22,829 nt of DNA from DAOVRL01 sp964459805. GTDB lineage: Bacteria; Planctomycetota; Phycisphaerae; Sedimentisphaerales; Anaerobacaceae. Positions 14,260 to 21,843 of the stretch are shown piece by piece. The stretch's first letter is position 1. Each line of letters begins with the position of its first letter. The DNA lies in assembly GCA_964459805.1 (NCBI GenBank), contig CAYWOD010000028.1, positions 1 through 22,829 on the forward strand, in the 5' to 3' direction. The translations under genes were made by a program, and so were the position numbers. The notes beneath the pieces were generated by a model. It was not told the origin of the DNA and did no database searches. It saw nothing but the letters and a program-made list of their open reading frames with translations.

Positions 14260-15006
14260 CTACCGCACCGGAATCAACCGCAGCAGCAATTTCCCCTTCT
14301 GTATCGTTACTTTCTGCACCCGCACTCGTATTTTCCTATCCCCCGTCGGGAAAACAGGCTCGAACGCCTCGTCGTTCAGCAATGACGCCGTAACTTTCGT
14401 CTGCCACGCCTCCGTATCCACCTCGACAGCCGCAACCTGCTCAGTGTACATCTTTTTCGCTATCATCTTGGCAACCGGCGTAATATTCATCGCCCCGATC
14501 TTCAGCTTGGCCACCTGCAGATTCAGAAGCCCACGCTCATCGATTTTCGCCTCCAGCTCAATGGTGACGACGAATTCCACCCCCCTTACGTTCGCTGTTG
14601 CCATCAATACGGCCGTCCCAGGCTCCAAAACCGCCGCAGGCGCATAAAGCAGAACGCCCTCATGCTCCAGGGGCCAGTCGCTGCGGGCAATCATGTCGTT
14701 TATCCCATCTTGGCTCACCACCACGTTAAATGCCTCCCCAAGCTGCGCACCGTTATAAATCTCGGAATGCAGATACGTCAGATACGGACTGACCTGCCCC
14801 GGCTTGAAGCTCTCCGACCCGATTGGCCTGTAGCGCCCGGGCCGGTACAAAAGCCCGGCCAGTATCAATGCCGCTACCACAAGATCAACAAAAAGCCAGC
14901 ACACTAATCTCTTCAATGGAGACTTCTTGCGTTTCTTCAATCGCGGCTTCTCGCGGCCCTGCGAATCTTCGGCTCGATCTCGTATTTCTGTCTTGCTCGA
15001 ATCCAT
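14260..15006 (-). CDS. Single-pass membrane-anchored hypothetical protein, 248 aa
   Basis: The N-terminal ~30 residues are charged (REKPRLKKRKKSPLKRL), followed by one transmembrane helix (~33-52, CWLFVDLVVAALILAGLLY), so the positive-inside rule places the bulk outside the cytoplasm. The outer part is mainly beta-like (ANVRGVEFVVTIELEAKIDE, LLNLQVAKLKIGAMNI) and reminiscent of DUF2140/YpmS-type proteins, but I cannot assign it firmly. ATG 15006 has a weak ribosome-binding site. It is divergent from pyrF and ~790 bp upstream of nusA on the same strand. Confidence 0.7.
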   Translation of the reverse strand: MDSSKTEIRDRAEDSQGREKPRLKKRKKSPLKRLVCWLFVDLVVAALILAGLLYRPGRYRPIGSESFKPGQVSPYLTYLHSEIYNGAQLGEAFNVVVSQDGINDMIARSDWPLEHEGVLLYAPAAVLEPGTAVLMATANVRGVEFVVTIELEAKIDERGLLNLQVAKLKIGAMNITPVAKMIAKKMYTEQVAAVEVDTEAWQTKVTASLLNDEAFEPVFPTGDRKIRVRVQKVTIQKGKLLLRLIPVR

Positions 15007-15169
15007 CTATCTGATTATAGTGCCTTATATCTCTGGCAAGAAGGTTTTTCCAGAGCTTGTTGTTGGTAGTAAGTAGTTGAAGTAGAAATAAGCCACTGAT
15101 GACATAGAAAGGCGAATTATTCCTGTCGAGTTTATTCTGATGGGCGGCGCGGCCGAGGGGAAACAACTC

Positions 15170-15203
15170 GAACGTGACTCGGCGTCCTCTGCGGACTCGG
15201 TGG
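15170..15203. repeat. Widespread 'CTCTGCGGACTC' intergenic repeat
   Basis: CTCGGCGTCCTCTGCGGACT then CGGTGGTAAAA. Its reverse complement (TTTTACCACCGAGTCCGCAG...) is of the type 'accacagagtccgcagaggacgcagag' that recurs between genes in many environmental bacterial genomes. Here it lies in the 230-bp region between the divergent genes at 15006 and pyrF, just before the pyrF ribosome-binding site. Confidence 0.5.
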
Positions 15204-15237
15204 TAAAACCAAAAAAGAAAGGAAGGTCTTCTGAAAT

Positions 15238-16188
15238 ATGGCAAGTCATTTTGCTGATCGTCTTTGCGATGCCGTAAAGTCCAAAAAGACTTCTCTCATC
15301 GTGGGGCTGGATCCTGTGTACAGCCGGCTGCCTGCCCCGATAAAGAACCACCGCCAGATGAACGACGAGTTTGACGCCGATGCCGCGGTCGATGCAATCT
15401 TCGATTTTTGCACACAGACTATGAGGATAATCGCCCCTATGGTGCCGGCCGTAAAGATAAACATCGCTTTCTTTGAAAAGTATCTCTGGGAAGGCCTGGA
15501 GACCTACTACGCCTTGATAACAGAGGGCGACGACCTGGGACTCGAAGTTATCGGCGACGTTAAACGCGGTGATATTGGCCACACCGCAGAGCTCTATGCC
15601 GCCGCTCATCTCGAAAATCCCGAACTGGCCGGCCTCGAGGATACCCTCGCACCCGACGCAATTACCATCAGCCCCTACACGGGAGCCGACGGCATCGAGC
15701 CTTTTGCAGATATGGCCACAAAGCAGGGCAAAGGCGTCTTCGTCCTCGTTCGCACAAGCAATCCCTCTGCCGCCGCCATTCAGGATTTCGCCGATGCCGA
15801 CGGCCGGACAATGTACGAGAAAGTCGCCGAGATTGTCGCCCAAACCGGCGACAAACCCGAACGAGTCGGAGCCAGCGGCTACAGCAACATTGGAATGGTC
15901 GTCGGCGGAACCGCGCCGAACGTAACATCCGCTCTACGCCAAGAATATGACAAGGTATGGTTCCTCGTCCCCGGTTATGGCTCCCAGGGGGCGTCCGCCG
16001 CTGACTGCCTCCGATTCTGCAAGCCTGACGGCACCGGCGCCCTGATCAACGCCTCACGCTCCATCATATATGCCTACGAAAGACCACAGTACAAGGACCT
16101 GTATGGAGACGACTGGAAAAGATGCATTGAGCAGGCCGTCATCGACGCAAAAGTCGATCTCGCCGGTGCAATGCAATCCAAGCTCTAA
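15238..16188 (+). CDS. pyrF: Orotidine 5'-phosphate decarboxylase, type 2
   Basis: Final step of UMP synthesis: OMP to UMP plus CO2. 316 residues fits the longer type 2 subfamily. Visible: SLIVGLDPVYSRLP (substrate Asp), VKINIAFFEKY (catalytic Lys), the signature GDVKRGDIGHTAELYA with the Asp-Lys-Asp set, TSNPSA, VPGYGSQGAS (phosphate loop) and NASRSIIYA (phosphate-binding Arg). ATG 15238 is preceded by AAAGGAAGG ~12 bases upstream. It is followed after four bases by the menaquinone methyltransferase gene, so the two share a transcript. Confidence 0.95.
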   Translation: MASHFADRLCDAVKSKKTSLIVGLDPVYSRLPAPIKNHRQMNDEFDADAAVDAIFDFCTQTMRIIAPMVPAVKINIAFFEKYLWEGLETYYALITEGDDLGLEVIGDVKRGDIGHTAELYAAAHLENPELAGLEDTLAPDAITISPYTGADGIEPFADMATKQGKGVFVLVRTSNPSAAAIQDFADADGRTMYEKVAEIVAQTGDKPERVGASGYSNIGMVVGGTAPNVTSALRQEYDKVWFLVPGYGSQGASAADCLRFCKPDGTGALINASRSIIYAYERPQYKDLYGDDWKRCIEQAVIDAKVDLAGAMQSKL

Positions 16189-16192
16189 CACT

Positions 16193-16912
16193 ATGGCAAA
16201 GATGTCGTCGCCGAACGTGGTCGGGCTAATGTTCGACCGCATCGCTCCGACTTACAGCCTTGTCAACCACATCTTGTCGTTCGGCAGGGATTTCTCCTGG
16301 CGCCGCAAGCTCGCCGACGCTCTAATCAAAGACCGCCGGCTCAAAGTGCTCGATCTGGCAACCGGCTCCGGGGATCTGTTGATTGAGATGCTCGGCAGAA
16401 ATCCAAAGATCACCGAAGCCATCGGCCTGGACATAGCCCGGAACATGTTGGCCATCTGTCGTAGAAAAGTCGCACGGCACGGCCTCAGCGACCGTGCCAC
16501 CGTCCTGCAGGGCGACGCCGCTGCTACGGCATTTCACGACAACAGCTTCGATGTCGTGACCATCGCCTTCGGGATCAGAAATACACCCGATGTCTCAAGG
16601 ACTCTTAGTGAGATCCGCCGGCTCCTGAAGCCCGGCGGCACCGCTTTGGCGCTGGAGTTCTCGTTGCCGTCCAATCGAATCATCAGGGCACTTTATCTCG
16701 TCTATTTGCGATACCTGGTCCCACTTATTGGCCGTGCTGTTTCTCGCGACAAGAACGCCTATCGTTACCTCAACAAGACCATTGAGGGCTTCTATCAGGC
16801 TGAGGATTTCTGTGGTCTGATGGACGAGGCAGGCTTCTCAGAGGTCACCGCCAAGCCTTTAACCTTCGGCATCGTATCCCTCTACCAGGCCCACAAACCT
16901 CCACCCGCTTAG
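16193..16912 (+). CDS. menG: Demethylmenaquinone/ubiquinone methyltransferase
   Basis: SAM-dependent C-methylation in menaquinone (MenG) or ubiquinone (UbiE) synthesis; menaquinone is more likely in a planctomycete. ATG 16193 lies 4 bp after pyrF; the longer frame overlapping pyrF is ignored. 239 residues, usual length. Visible: MFDRIAPTYSLVNHILSFG.D..WR (family N-terminus), VLDLATGSGDLLIEM (SAM motif I), IGLDIA, FDVVTIAFGIRNTPD, LKPGG, and YRYLNKTIEGFYQAEDF, near the family C-terminal signature. UbiE would be the name if the organism made ubiquinone. Confidence 0.92.
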   Translation: MAKMSSPNVVGLMFDRIAPTYSLVNHILSFGRDFSWRRKLADALIKDRRLKVLDLATGSGDLLIEMLGRNPKITEAIGLDIARNMLAICRRKVARHGLSDRATVLQGDAAATAFHDNSFDVVTIAFGIRNTPDVSRTLSEIRRLLKPGGTALALEFSLPSNRIIRALYLVYLRYLVPLIGRAVSRDKNAYRYLNKTIEGFYQAEDFCGLMDEAGFSEVTAKPLTFGIVSLYQAHKPPPA

Positions 16913-17108
16913 TCCAGTCTGCCGCGCACGTTTAGGCCCGGCACTTATGGCCTGGTTCACACAAAGCCTGTGGGGTGGGCCTTGGTCCACCTATGCCGCT
17001 TCCAATTCCCCTTGCTCTTTCTAACCGCCCCATTTACATTACTTGGGTTCTGACAACAGCAGTTGTTCAAAGAATTAAGTGGACTTTTGCAAAACTTTTG
17101 AATTAAGT
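16913..17108. other. Intergenic region between menG and murD
   Basis: No gene and no clear terminator or promoter seen. The murD start at 17109 has no recognisable Shine-Dalgarno sequence in front of it. Confidence 0.4.
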
Positions 17109-18617
17109 ATGGACAGACAATTCTTTACCGGCAAAAGGGTGCTCGTAATGGGGCTCGGACGATTCGGCGGAGGGGCGGATGTCGCCGAATTCGCACACAG
17201 CCTCGGCGCGAAAGTAACAATAACGGACTTGGATTCCGCTGATAAGCTGAGCGATTCTATAAAGAAGCTCGAAGAATTTCCTGATATCGAATTGCATCTC
17301 GGCTCACACGACCCCGCCGACTTCGAGCATGCTGACATAATCGTCGTCAATCCCGCCGTCCCGCCCGACAGTGAATTCCTCCGGCTCGCTCACCGGCTCA
17401 ACAAATTGGTCACCGCGCAGGTAAACATCTTCTTCGAATTGTGTCCGGCCACCGTCATCGGCATAACCGGGGCCAACGGCAAAAGCACAACTGCCGCCCT
17501 CACCGCCCACCTCCTCCAAAACGCGAGCCACGAGAAACGAGCGACGAGCAAGGAGAATGTCGGTCCGAGCGGAGCGAAGCAATCTCCACCCACGCAATAC
17601 GCAATACGCAACACGCAATACGAAGAAGTCTTCCTCACCGGGAACATCGGGAACCGTCCGATGCTGACTGCTCTCGAGCGGATAACAGCCGACAGTATCG
17701 TTGTTCTTGAGCTCTCCAGCTTCCAGCTCGAGCAGCTCGCGCAGATCAAAAAGGCGCCCAAAATCGCCCTCCTGACGAACCTCACCCCCAACCACCTCGA
17801 CCGCCACGGCACATTCGCCTCCTACTGTGCCGCCAAAGAGAATATCTTCAAATTTCAAAAGCTCGATGAAGATTCCCCCGCAGTCTCCATCTTCAACGGC
17901 GAAGACCCAGTCGCCGGCAAATGGTTCGATAAATATTCCGCCGACCCCGGCCGTGTCTGTATCAAGTTCTCGGCAGGTGATGTTTCCGAGCATCTCCGCC
18001 GCAGTTTCCCCTTGCCCGGCCGGGCCAATCTTTCAAACCTCGCCGCCGCCCTGGCAGTGGCCAAGTACTTCGGGGTACCGGATGATGCCATTGCCGATTC
18101 CCTGCCCCACTTCAAGCCGCTGCCCCATCGGCTCGAGCTTATCGGACAGATAAACGGCGTCCGCTGGTACAACGATTCGATAGCCACCACCCCCCAAAGT
18201 GCAATTGCCGCCCTCGAGGCCTTTGCCCAGCCCCGCATTATCATCGCCGGCGGATACGACAAGGATTTGCCTTTTGAAGCCCTCGGCCAAAAAATAGCCG
18301 GCACCGCCAAAGCCGCTATTCTGCTCGGGCAGACCGCCCGCAAAATCGCCGACGCGATACGTGTTGCCGACGTGTCATTGCGAGGCCCCAGGGGCCGAAG
18401 CAATCTCAAACCACGCAATAAGCGGTACGCGATACGCGATACGAACATTGTCTTTGCCGAGACTCTTGCCGAAGCAGTCCAAGTCGCCGCCGGCCTCGCG
18501 GTTAGCGGCGACGTTGTTCTGCTAAGCCCCGCGTGCGCAAGCTACGATATGTTCGATAATTTCCAGCAGCGAGGACGCGAGTTCGTCAGGCTCGTCCGCG
18601 ACATCTCCCCCACTTAG
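17109..18617 (+). CDS. murD: UDP-N-acetylmuramoylalanine-D-glutamate ligase with two repeat insertions
   Basis: Adds D-glutamate to UDP-MurNAc-L-Ala in peptidoglycan precursor synthesis, in the cytoplasm. ATG 17109 (MDRQFFTGKRVLVMGLGRFG) is chosen over the longer frame to 17079. 502 residues, against ~440-450 usual. Order: Rossmann-like UDP-binding domain (1-~110); central ATPase with GITGANGKSTT (~118) and NHLDRHGTFASYCAAKENIF; C-terminal domain with LPHRLELIG, YNDSIATTP, GGYDKD and LLSPACASYDMFDNFQQRG. Two segments unrelated to MurD break the pattern: residues ~138-173 (between HLLQ and VFLTGNIGN) and ~419-446 (before NIVFAETL). Both are translated repeat elements. Removing them restores usual length. 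All catalytic motifs remain, so the protein is probably active. Confidence 0.93.
   Translation: MDRQFFTGKRVLVMGLGRFGGGADVAEFAHSLGAKVTITDLDSADKLSDSIKKLEEFPDIELHLGSHDPADFEHADIIVVNPAVPPDSEFLRLAHRLNKLVTAQVNIFFELCPATVIGITGANGKSTTAALTAHLLQNASHEKRATSKENVGPSGAKQSPPTQYAIRNTQYEEVFLTGNIGNRPMLTALERITADSIVVLELSSFQLEQLAQIKKAPKIALLTNLTPNHLDRHGTFASYCAAKENIFKFQKLDEDSPAVSIFNGEDPVAGKWFDKYSADPGRVCIKFSAGDVSEHLRRSFPLPGRANLSNLAAALAVAKYFGVPDDAIADSLPHFKPLPHRLELIGQINGVRWYNDSIATTPQSAIAALEAFAQPRIIIAGGYDKDLPFEALGQKIAGTAKAAILLGQTARKIADAIRVADVSLRGPRGRSNLKPRNKRYAIRDTNIVFAETLAEAVQVAAGLAVSGDVVLLSPACASYDMFDNFQQRGREFVRLVRDISPT
17522..17626 (+). repeat. In-frame composite repeat in murD, insert 1
   Basis: About 105 bp (35 codons). 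Modules: ACGAG-based repeats (ACGAGAAACGAGCGACGAGC, from 17530), then a diverged TCATTGCGAG-type core ending GGAGCGAAGCAATCTCC (17571-17587), then direct repeats of ACGCAATACGCAATACGC (17592 onward). Translation begins NASHEKRATSKEN and ends YAIRNTQY. It lies after the ATP-binding helix, in a surface loop by analogy with MurD structures. Confidence 0.85.
18374..18443 (+). repeat. In-frame composite repeat in murD, insert 2
   Basis: TGTCATTGCGAGGCCCCAGG, then GGCCGAAGCAATCTC, then CCACGCAATAAGCGGTACGC and GATACGCGATACG. The order (TCATTGCGAG...GAAGCAATCTC module followed by the ACGCAATA/GATACG repeat) is the same as in insert 1, so a composite unit is being spread. Translation is VSLRGPRGRSNL..., close to the SLRGAKRRSNL form of this element known elsewhere. 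Confidence 0.85.
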
Positions 18618-18951
18618 CCACACCGCCAAACCCGCCATCCTGATAGGTCGGACTCCCCCCAAAACATCGCATCAGAAATCTCAACGAACGCAACACCCAA
18701 TCCTCCACGTCGAAACATGATACGACATACGAGATACGATATATGATTATAGGAATATCCCAGCCAAAACTCGAAAAAAGCGAAAAAAAATTCACCCTCA
18801 CCAGCCCGCAGTTCTAACCCCCAAACGCAGCAATGGGCCTTATCAACTCCCCCAACGGCGATTTTCCCGGCATCACCGCGTTAAGTCACCCTTCGCATCT
18901 GTCGATTTCCACACTGAGACAATAAGAGACAAACGATTCTGAGGTTTCGAT
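18618..18951. other. Intergenic region with a third ATACGA-type repeat
   Basis: Between murD and the PilZ gene. At 18715-18742 CATGATACGACATACGAGAT continues ACGATATATG, the same family of ATACGA/ATACGC tandem units as in the murD inserts, without the TCATTGCGAG module. No ORF or clear terminator is seen. Confidence 0.5.
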
Positions 18952-19347
18952 ATGGAAGACAATATCGAGCGCAGAGCAGAGAAAAGACTGCGTTATTATT
19001 GGCCTGTCTGGTTCGCAGAGGATTTCAGCGAAGCCCTTTCACAGGGGCAAATGGTCGATCTCTCCAGCAGAGGCGCCGCCTTCACCTGCTACGCCGACGA
19101 CAAATGCCCCAACACGGGCGAGCACATAACCGCTCGCTTCAGTGTGCCGTGCTACGGGCCCGATGGCTCCTTCGATATGGCGAATTTCACTTGCTCAGGT
19201 CACATTTGCCGCGTCGACAGCGTAGATCGCTTCCTCCGACGCATTGCCGTTCAGTTCGCAGAGGCCCTGCCTTTCAAGCCAGGCGAACAGGAGAGCGAAA
19301 AGACCTCACCCGACCCACACGAAACCCTCGAACCTGTGCCGGCATAA
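18952..19347 (+). CDS. PilZ-domain protein, probable c-di-GMP binder
   Basis: 131 residues, mostly one PilZ domain. Both binding motifs are visible: RRAEKR..RYYWPVW at residues ~7-20 (RxxxR) and VDLSSRGAAF at ~35-44 (D/N-x-S-x-x-G). Together they normally hold c-di-GMP. A beta-barrel follows (TARFSVPC, FTCSGHICRVDSVD, RRIAVQFAE), then a charged, disordered tail of ~25 residues. ATG 18952 has TGAGGT upstream. A stand-alone PilZ protein is usually an adaptor for motility, exopolysaccharide or gene expression; the partner is unknown. It converges on the repressor gene at 19409. Confidence 0.88.
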   Translation: MEDNIERRAEKRLRYYWPVWFAEDFSEALSQGQMVDLSSRGAAFTCYADDKCPNTGEHITARFSVPCYGPDGSFDMANFTCSGHICRVDSVDRFLRRIAVQFAEALPFKPGEQESEKTSPDPHETLEPVPA

Positions 19348-19355
19348 CAAACTTT

Positions 19356-19372
19356 TGGTCATGAATTGACCA
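19356..19372. terminator. Short hairpin between convergent genes
   Basis: TGGTCA, loop TGAAT, TGACCA: a perfect six-pair stem ten bases after the PilZ stop codon. There is no T-run on either strand, so it is only a weak candidate for a two-way terminator. Confidence 0.3.
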
Positions 19373-19408
19373 GGGTCATAACACCAATCCGCTCGGCGTC
19401 CCCCATAA

Positions 19409-20368
19409 TCAGATACTTATGTGACACAGCACCGCTAACGCCCAAAGCAAATCGGTTTTACCAACGACCTTTGTTTCATACGTTTCATTTATCGGTATAA
19501 GATGGACGTGCTCCCGGGTCGTCCTTATGAGCTTACAGGTAACCCCGATCTGATTTGCAACACGTGCAATTGCAATATAGCCCTGCGCCGCCGGCACTGA
19601 CGGACTTAATATCACAATGTCGCCGTCATTTATCCTCGGTGACATACTGTCACCATCTACGCGCAGTGCAAAGCTGTCGGGAAAAAGCTCGTGAATCTCC
19701 TCGCACTGGACAAACTCGACTATCTCTTTCTGTTCCCGCCCGCCAACCTGAATGAGATTCACCTGCTGCCTTTTGACTCTGCCCATCAAAGCCCGCGCCT
19801 GCAGGTCAATCGACACCGTACCATCCACACAACCGACAATTTCCTTGCCGATATGTTTTTTCACCAGCTCATCAAGCTCTGTAATGGCCTGCTTGGGCTC
19901 AGGCAGTAACGTTTGGTCCCAGAAATGAACCATTCCTGCAGCAGTTCGCCCGAGCACGGGAATCCACCCTGGCCTGCCCGGCTCAGACGAAGCAATTCTG
20001 GATTGAAGCCCTTTTTCAACTGCTTTTTTCTCACACAGTAACTCAATAAAAGCCATGATCGCCTCACCGAGACCGGGATCGTTGGTTAACAAGTCATCCA
20101 GTTTTTCCAGAAGTTCACTATTTGACCCAAATGCGAACGTTTTTTCACGGCTCCCACCGGTCAGCAGCCATTCCAAATCCGCCCCTGTTACCTCACACAT
20201 CTTCAGCAGAATATCAACTGGAGGGACCCTGTTGTTTTCATAATAGTTGTAAGTAGAAGGACTTATGCCCAAAGCTTGCGCAAACTTACTCTTACCCCTA
20301 CCGCCGGCATACTGCTCACGCAACCGCCTGACTCGGCTAATCACCGCTTTTTCATCAAAAAATTGCAT
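19409..20368 (-). CDS. LexA/CI-like self-cleaving repressor (Xre HTH + S24)
   Basis: 319 residues. N-terminal Xre HTH (~9-70: GKSKFAQALGISPSTYNYYE is the HTH), a linker, and an S24 peptidase-like C-terminal domain. Catalytic Ser is in DGDSMSPRINDGDIV (S241) and Lys in TCKLIR (K279). A LexA-like Ala-Gly bond lies in LGRTAAGMVHFW (144-145), so self-cleavage on RecA stimulation is plausible. The ~95 residues between cleavage site and Ser domain are longer than in LexA. ATG 20368 has no clear ribosome-binding site; a dyad sits directly before it. Divergent from a tiny lysine-rich gene at 20494, which it may control along with itself. Could be a prophage-type or chromosomal stress regulator; no phage genes are seen around it. 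Confidence 0.87.
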   Translation of the reverse strand: MQFFDEKAVISRVRRLREQYAGGRGKSKFAQALGISPSTYNYYENNRVPPVDILLKMCEVTGADLEWLLTGGSREKTFAFGSNSELLEKLDDLLTNDPGLGEAIMAFIELLCEKKAVEKGLQSRIASSEPGRPGWIPVLGRTAAGMVHFWDQTLLPEPKQAITELDELVKKHIGKEIVGCVDGTVSIDLQARALMGRVKRQQVNLIQVGGREQKEIVEFVQCEEIHELFPDSFALRVDGDSMSPRINDGDIVILSPSVPAAQGYIAIARVANQIGVTCKLIRTTREHVHLIPINETYETKVVGKTDLLWALAVLCHISI

Positions 20369-20369
20369 A

Positions 20370-20391
20370 ATTATTCACTTTGACGAATAAT
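20370..20391. promoter_or_regulatory. Dyad directly upstream of the S24 repressor gene (candidate operator)
   Basis: ATTATTC (20370-20376), eight-base spacer, GAATAAT (20385-20391). It lies between the repressor start codon and the plus-strand promoter at 20395. TATTC and GAATT half-like sites recur at 20421-20432. The position suits autoregulation and control of both divergent genes. Confidence 0.6.
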
Positions 20392-20394
20392 ATA

Positions 20395-20423
20395 TTGACA
20401 ATATTACACAATTGCGTTAGTAT
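20395..20423 (+). promoter_or_regulatory. Promoter of the lysine-rich small gene
   Basis: TTGACA (20395-20400), 17-bp spacer, TAGTAT (20418-20423), about 60 bp before the start codon at 20494. A TGTGT/ACACA dyad follows near 20446-20461 in the leader. Confidence 0.55.
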
Positions 20424-20493
20424 TCAAGAATTCGTTTATATCGGTGTGTATTTAAACACAAGTATGAATTACGTCAATAAGGAAACGTGAAAA

Positions 20494-20652
20494 ATGGCAA
20501 AATCTGCAAGAAAAAAAGCAGCACCGACTTCAGCGAAAAAGGGCAGAAGGACTAAAAAAGGCCAGGCAAAAGCAGCAGAGTATGTACGCCACCTTCTGAA
20601 ATTACACAAATTACAGGGCATCTTGCTGACTAAGCTCGACAAAGAACTCTGA
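20494..20652 (+). CDS. Tiny lysine-rich basic protein, 52 aa
   Basis: ATG 20494 preceded by AAGGAAAC. The first ~28 residues are basic and probably disordered (MAKSARKKAAPTSAKKGRR, TKKGQ), like a histone H1 or nucleoid-protein tail. The last ~24 form an amphipathic helix (AAEYVRHLLKLHKLQGILL, TKLDKEL). Codon use is normal, and there is a near-consensus promoter in front. It is divergent from the S24 repressor with a shared candidate operator. It may bind nucleic acid and act under repressor control. It is too short for usual length cut-offs. Family unknown. Confidence 0.6.
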   Translation: MAKSARKKAAPTSAKKGRRTKKGQAKAAEYVRHLLKLHKLQGILLTKLDKEL

Positions 20653-20919
20653 CGGGTTAGCCAAAGTGCGAACTCGGCAGCGCAGACGGAGAAACCCAGT
20701 GCGAAGCACTACCATTGGCGACCAATGCCCGACCCGCCTCAAACCCTTGAGCCCGCACACACATAGGCAAACAGTCCGCCAAGGCCTGTTGTAAGTTCGT
20801 TGATAGGCAGGATTTACCGCAGGCTCTTATAAAACAAAAGGTCCTGCTTTCTCGGTGTGCTCGGCGGTGAGAAATGCAGATTAGAGGAATTCGCACATAT
20901 TTCCGATATATATAGAGAA
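20653..20919. other. Intergenic region with three consecutive hairpins
   Basis: Within 54 bp downstream of the lysine-rich gene lie AGTGC-GAA-GCACT (20698-20710), ATTGG-CGA-CCAAT (20714-20726) and CTCAA-ACCC-TTGAG (20738-20751), all perfect. There is no T-run. They may form a structured 3' UTR or a small RNA, or be a repeat remnant. A looser GCAGGA...TCCTGC pair lies at about 20811-20848. No other gene seen. Confidence 0.45.
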
Positions 20920-21609
20920 ATGACGCTTATCGACATGCGAACAAAACAGTGCATATTCTGCGCTGAGACCATTCAGGCCGAGGCCGTAAAGTGCAGGTTC
21001 TGCGGCGAGTTTCTCAACACGCCCAGCGCCAGAGCCTTGGAGGCGGCCTCAAAATCCGATTCCAGTTGCGAGGAGGAACAGAACGGCGACGACAAGATTC
21101 TCTTTGCCGGCAGGCCGTCCCTATGGGGAATTGCTGCCGATGTGATCATAGGGCTGTTTTTCTTTGTGATTGCGGGTGTCTTGATCAAGCTGCCTCTGGA
21201 GGAAATTCTGGGCCTGGAGCTAACCTCTGCACAGGCGGAGGTGTTTGGCCGGTACAGGGTCCTTGCCGGCATCGGGATCGGGATGATTGTCGTGCTTATC
21301 CTTACGATAAAGATCGTCCGGCTCAAGATGATCTATTATGAAATCACCCCCGACAGGATCGAATGGGGCCGGGGTATCCTCGACAGAAGGGTGGACAATC
21401 TCGATATGTTCCGCGTGATCGACCTGAAACTGCGCAGGAGCCTGGTCGATTGCATCGTCGGGGTCGGCACGGTCGGCCTGACAACAACCGACAAGACCGA
21501 CCCTGAGTTCATGTTCGAGAAAATACGAGATGCCCGCTATCTATACGACATAATCAAAAAAGCCAGCCTCGAAGCCGACAAACGCAGTGGTGTCGTGCAC
21601 CTGGAATAA
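20920..21609 (+). CDS. Zinc-ribbon and bacterial PH-domain membrane protein
   Basis: 229 residues from ATG 20920; ATG 20935 and 20857 are alternatives and none has a strong ribosome-binding site. N-terminus: zinc ribbon CIFCAETIQAEAVKCRFCGE (~10-29), CxxC twice. A short polar linker follows, then DKILFAGRPSLWG (start of the bPH2/DUF304 unit), two transmembrane helices (~88-106 and ~130-150), and the PH-like domain (YYEITPDRIEWGRGILDRRVDNLDMFRVIDLKLRRSLVD, VGTVGLTTTDKTDPE). This layout is common among membrane proteins of unknown role. It ends two bases from the stop of the convergent Xre gene. Confidence 0.85.
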   Translation: MTLIDMRTKQCIFCAETIQAEAVKCRFCGEFLNTPSARALEAASKSDSSCEEEQNGDDKILFAGRPSLWGIAADVIIGLFFFVIAGVLIKLPLEEILGLELTSAQAEVFGRYRVLAGIGIGMIVVLILTIKIVRLKMIYYEITPDRIEWGRGILDRRVDNLDMFRVIDLKLRRSLVDCIVGVGTVGLTTTDKTDPEFMFEKIRDARYLYDIIKKASLEADKRSGVVHLE

Positions 21610-21611
21610 AT

Positions 21612-21830
21612 TTAAGAATTCTCATCCTCATCCGGGATATACTCAATCAAATCTCCGGGCGTACAGTTCAGCACTTTGCATAAGCCGTTCAAAGTGGAAA
21701 AGCGAATTGCGCGTGCCTTATTGGTTTTGAGAATGGACAGGTTGTTTACCGCCAGACCTGTTGCCCGGGCCAAATCCTTTAGCTTCATCCGCTTATCCAA
21801 AAGCACGTAATCCAGTCGAACGTTAATCAT
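21612..21830 (-). CDS. Small Xre/YozG-like transcription regulator
   Basis: 72 residues from ATG 21830, which follows AAGGAGG at a good distance; the longer frame is not used. It is almost only a Cro/CI-type HTH: LKDLARATGLAVNNLSILKT (helices 2-3) and FSTLNGLCKVLNCTPGDLIE (helices 4-5). The ribosome-binding site overlaps the end of the upstream membrane gene (stop 21844). The same pair, DUF2975 membrane protein plus YozG-like Xre, is known in Bacillus and other bacteria. It probably represses the shared operon or needs the membrane partner as a tether. Confidence 0.88.
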   Translation of the reverse strand: MINVRLDYVLLDKRMKLKDLARATGLAVNNLSILKTNKARAIRFSTLNGLCKVLNCTPGDLIEYIPDEDENS

Positions 21831-21843
21831 TTGGAAACCTCCT

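Noticed and set aside
15025..15843. 272-aa minus-strand ORF opposite pyrF
   Set aside because: Fully antisense to pyrF, whose signature motifs are all present on the plus strand.
17560..17640. Short tandem repeats resembling a CRISPR or VNTR
   Set aside because: The ACGCAATACGC units are 8-9 bp, have no spacers and are part of the composite element that recurs in murD.
19409..20368. Repressor as evidence of a prophage
   Set aside because: No integrase, structural, lysis or replication genes and no attachment site are visible in the neighbourhood.
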